The translations under genes and the position numbers were made by a program. 35,794 bases of DNA from Granulosicoccus sp. Lineage in GTDB: Bacteria; Pseudomonadota; Gammaproteobacteria; Granulosicoccales; Granulosicoccaceae. This document shows, piece by piece, positions 33,145-35,794 of this stretch. The stretch is taken from positions 1 through 35,794 of the forward strand of contig JALZVU010000154.1 of the NCBI GenBank assembly GCA_023301795.1. Reading direction: 5' to 3'. The notes under the pieces are model-generated. The model searched no databases. It was not told where the DNA came from and worked only from the letters and a program-made list of their open reading frames with translations. Numbering within the stretch: the first letter of the stretch is position 1; every line of letters starts with the position of its first letter.

Positions 33145-33828
33145 CTAAGCAACATAGGCACGCTTTAACAAACCATCTCTGTCAAGAATTGCATGTTGAC
33201 TGCGAGACCAGGTAATCAGCCCTTCTTTTTCAAGAATCTTCAATTCTCGTGAGACCGCTTCGCGGTGTGAGCTTATCCGGTCGGCAAGTTCTGTTTGGGT
33301 AGGCACGCTATCTAATATGACCGGCTCTTCCTTCTCGCCAGTCTCATACGCAAGCCTAAGCAATTCAAAACGTATACGTTGGTTTACACTGTAGGTTGTG
33401 TACTCGTAAACTCGTTGAAGTTGCCGACGGACCATCGCCACCAACCGTACCAGTACTGCGCGATTTACAGAAGAGTAGTCGTCCAGCAACGTTAGAAACG
33501 TGGCTTTATCGAAGGATGCTATCAGGCACGTCGAGGTACACAGACAGTCGCCAGTGCGCGGACCATCATCAATAGCTGACAATTCACCAAACAACATACC
33601 AGGCGACAGATCCTCAAAGAAAACCTGTTTTCCCTGTTCACTGTAGGCACAGGCCCGGACACTGCCGCTGATCAGAAAATAGACATTGCCGGCTGCCCCC
33701 GACGAGATGACATATTTACCCGACGGGTATTCCGCGCACTTCATTCTTGCAGCGATTTCTTCTCGCTGCTGTGTATTGAGATCACGGAAGATATCAAAGA
33801 GGCTCAAAGTGACTGCGGAAGGCGTCAT
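33145..33828 (-). CDS. Crp/Fnr-family transcriptional regulator
   Basis: 227 residues. The N-terminal cyclic-nucleotide-binding-like domain spans about 10-125 (GNVYFLISGSVRACAYSEQG, LSPGMLFGELSAIDDGPRT), followed by the dimer helix and a winged HTH (PTQTELADRISSHREAVSRE, about 172-191). The phosphate-binding cassette FGELSAIDDGPRT keeps the Gly-Glu and Arg-Thr that contact cAMP in Crp. Cysteines do not form the N-terminal Fnr iron-sulfur pattern, so it is not an oxygen sensor of that type. It lies downstream of the haloperoxidase on the same strand with a 154-bp gap that includes an imperfect hairpin (33842-33866), so it is probably separately expressed. Target genes unknown. Confidence 0.9.
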   Translation of the reverse strand: MTPSAVTLSLFDIFRDLNTQQREEIAARMKCAEYPSGKYVISSGAAGNVYFLISGSVRACAYSEQGKQVFFEDLSPGMLFGELSAIDDGPRTGDCLCTSTCLIASFDKATFLTLLDDYSSVNRAVLVRLVAMVRRQLQRVYEYTTYSVNQRIRFELLRLAYETGEKEEPVILDSVPTQTELADRISSHREAVSRELKILEKEGLITWSRSQHAILDRDGLLKRAYVA

Positions 33829-33982
33829 TCCTAACTTGTTCCTGGAGGCTTGGGCGAAGCCTACCAGAACAGTCCTGTCGCTGTAGAAATTGCGCTAGGG
33901 TATCCGGAGATCGTCGCCAATGCCGTAGTGTTGGCTTTCCGGACACCCAAGACGCGTCAATGGTATTTCAGAACATTACGCT

Positions 33983-35794
33983 TCACGCTGGAACGTCTTC
34001 ATGTCTAGAGCGAACTGGCGCTGCGGGTGAGACTGGGGTGGGGCTCGGTAGATGCCGAGTCCACCAGACATCACGATCCACATTGTTGCCTTGCGAGTCT
34101 GTAATCTCAACATTCACCTGAGTGCCTCCACCAGTCTTGGACAGATGTACGAAATCGCCATCGAAACTGTGAAACGACATTTCCATGGGTTCATTTACCA
34201 ATGTCATATGCTCGATGAGAATTCCTGTGGAAACGCGCTCCCCCATCCTTAGCGACTCGTAATAGTCGGTGTAGAAATGAACACCTGCCATATTCCGACC
34301 AATGGAAATATTCGCCGCAAGCTTGTTCAACTCACCCGAGATGGTAAGCGTCTCGCTCAACGTGCCAGCGGCGCGAATATCTCGAATTTTCTGGCCTTCA
34401 CTCTCCACCTGAAAAACAGGTAGATTTTCGGGCCATTCCACCGCTGTTCCACCAGATTCGGTGGTGTGGAAAAACGCCTTGAGTATGGTGACACACCCGC
34501 CTGCAACGGTTGCATGTCCGGCACCGTAACTTGGATGCATGGGTGAGCCTTCAGCAAACGCCATGGGAAGCAGAACATTTTTGTCATCATCCCAGTTTGC
34601 CGGGTCAAGCTCGCCTGCCTCGTTACGCAGATGGGGATCTGCATGGTGAGCACTGTCGCCCTCTTCATGGAGTGGACGATCAGCTCTGGCGACCATATCA
34701 GCTCGGCGCGACTTGTTATGCTGGTTGACCAATGCAAGCAATGGCGCAAGACCAGAATTCATTTTATCAAGCGAGACTTGGGTTGTCGCTTGGAGCGGAT
34801 TTGGTACAGAGCCAAGAGCACCTGCATTGAGCGTTAACAGAGCGCCAAGACGTTCCGGCCGCGCGCGCCTGTGATAGTTGTATTTCTGCCGACGGACCGC
34901 TTTGAGACAGCGTGTGGCCACTTCGGTCACTAGCGAGAGAATATGGGGCCCACCGAAGGTTGCAAAACCCTGTCGGCTGTCTTGTGCTGTACGATCTGGA
35001 AATCCTGGACCTTCCACACCGTCTTTGATAACCGGCTGCTGAAACTTGAAGCCCTTGGAACCCAGCATGAATAGACACGAGTTCAGGTATGCCTGATAAA
35101 GCTGATCCAGTTTTACGTAGGTCGCCAGATCGCGAGGTGTGTTGATAAACCGTCGGGGTAAGTCACTGGTCATATTGGATGCACTAAAATCAGCGCCATT
35201 CTGAACATCCAGATACGCATTCCAGTGCAACATATAATCAACAGCTTCGGGAAAGAACGACACCTTCTGATCAATCTCTTGACTGCCGTAGCTTAGCGAG
35301 GAATTTGAATAGACATCGGGACCATCTGTCGCTTCTTTGTGCAGACGTGTGCCCTGCACCATGAACTGCGATAGATAGGGCCCTGCTTTGACGCCCGGCC
35401 CCGATCCTCTGAAGACATTTTTGCGAACAAATACACCGTCGTTGGGTGGGATATCGATATCGTGATCTGCATGACTTGCGAATCTGGCAGCACGTCGACG
35501 ACGCTCTTGTAGAGACAGGCCAGCTTCGGTTTTGTCTGTATACCATCCCACACTTACCATAGCGTCAATGACATCATCTACCGCGATTCCGGAAGGTGTC
35601 TGTACTGACGAATTTGCCGTTATTTGTGTGAATGGTATGTCACGCAATAAAGCCAGAGCGTAGACTTCCGCCATTTCAGCCTCTAATTCATCTGACCCTA
35701 ACGCTGGCGCTGGCGGCATGCCAACAGCATCAGCATCAGGCCCCTCGAGGGAATAATAATGACCAGCACGCGCACTCTCCCATCCTCTCCATTT
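33983..35794 (-). CDS. Vanadium-dependent haloperoxidase, 5' partial
   Basis: 603 residues are visible. The ATG at 35719 is not the real start: the frame stays open upstream to the window edge and reads GHYYSLEGPDADAVG, like the body of the protein. Vanadate-site residues in order: Lys and Arg in KYNYHRRAR (K-x7-R), the HPSYGAGHA segment, and Arg/His in GRNMAGVHFYTD (R-x5-H). Family enzymes oxidise halide with hydrogen peroxide to hypohalous acid, and belong to the PAP2 acid phosphatase superfamily. The common Ser-Gly-His is Ala-Gly-His here. The C terminus ends in a Pro-rich tail. Bromo- versus iodo-peroxidase cannot be told from sequence. The export signal, if any, lies outside the window. 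Confidence 0.9.
   Translation of the reverse strand, partial: KWRGWESARAGHYYSLEGPDADAVGMPPAPALGSDELEAEMAEVYALALLRDIPFTQITANSSVQTPSGIAVDDVIDAMVSVGWYTDKTEAGLSLQERRRRAARFASHADHDIDIPPNDGVFVRKNVFRGSGPGVKAGPYLSQFMVQGTRLHKEATDGPDVYSNSSLSYGSQEIDQKVSFFPEAVDYMLHWNAYLDVQNGADFSASNMTSDLPRRFINTPRDLATYVKLDQLYQAYLNSCLFMLGSKGFKFQQPVIKDGVEGPGFPDRTAQDSRQGFATFGGPHILSLVTEVATRCLKAVRRQKYNYHRRARPERLGALLTLNAGALGSVPNPLQATTQVSLDKMNSGLAPLLALVNQHNKSRRADMVARADRPLHEEGDSAHHADPHLRNEAGELDPANWDDDKNVLLPMAFAEGSPMHPSYGAGHATVAGGCVTILKAFFHTTESGGTAVEWPENLPVFQVESEGQKIRDIRAAGTLSETLTISGELNKLAANISIGRNMAGVHFYTDYYESLRMGERVSTGILIEHMTLVNEPMEMSFHSFDGDFVHLSKTGGGTQVNVEITDSQGNNVDRDVWWTRHLPSPTPVSPAAPVRSRHEDVPA

Noticed and set aside
33842-33866. 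Imperfect hairpin (AGGCTT...AAGCCT) between the haloperoxidase and the Crp-type gene
   Set aside because: Short stem with a bulge, more than 110 bp past the haloperoxidase stop and no T tract; too weak to call a terminator.

Overview
The window looks like chromosome of a free-living, probably marine, gammaproteobacterium. This is an inference from gene content: type II NADH dehydrogenase, 3-hydroxybutyrate metabolism, GlgB/GlgC, a polyol ABC importer, a vanadium haloperoxidase, and a MITE-like element of the 'GTCATTCCCGCGNNGGCGGGAATC' kind common in proteobacteria. GC looks close to half by eye. No rRNA, tRNA, CRISPR array, prophage or transposase was seen. Both outer genes run off the window edges.

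Layout. 1-2700: the 3' end of a TlpA-like thioredoxin, a decayed DUF4266-like remnant, then an unusual DoxX-DoxX-NDH-2 fusion. 2881-7035 (minus strand): a likely operon MFS transporter - bdhA - cupin lipoprotein - patatin-like hydrolase, ending at a strong hairpin. 7109-7249: a MITE-like element with 16-bp terminal inverted repeats and an exact 10-bp target duplication. 7831-8817: a CPBP membrane protease on the plus strand. 8909-14024 (minus): FMN-dependent glutamate-synthase-like protein - acetolactate-synthase-like enzyme - aldehyde dehydrogenase - small DoxX protein.

14441-22071 (minus) is the most unusual region. Five genes overlap by 1, 4, 4 and 11 nt: a six-helix membrane protein, an exported seven-repeat FG-GAP/ASPIC-UnbV propeller, a four-helix membrane protein with duplicated CP...PxCY cysteine motifs, a 1271-residue molybdopterin oxidoreductase fused to a CysJ-like flavodoxin/FAD/NADPH module, and a protein resembling two tandem ferredoxin-like-fold domains. 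A PGPGW-like small membrane protein follows. The overlaps imply obligate co-expression. The set looks like an uncharacterised NADPH-driven molybdoenzyme system with envelope partners. An ECF sigma factor and zinc-finger anti-sigma pair (22714-23567) lies divergently beside it and may control it.

23639-33034: glgB and glgC (minus), then a polyol catabolism locus with a mannitol dehydrogenase-family enzyme (minus) divergent from an AraC regulator and a MalF/MalG/MalK-type importer (plus). No substrate-binding protein is present locally. 33145-35794 (minus): a Crp/Fnr-family regulator downstream of a vanadium-dependent haloperoxidase whose reading frame continues past the window end. Its usual active-site Ser-Gly-His reads Ala-Gly-His.
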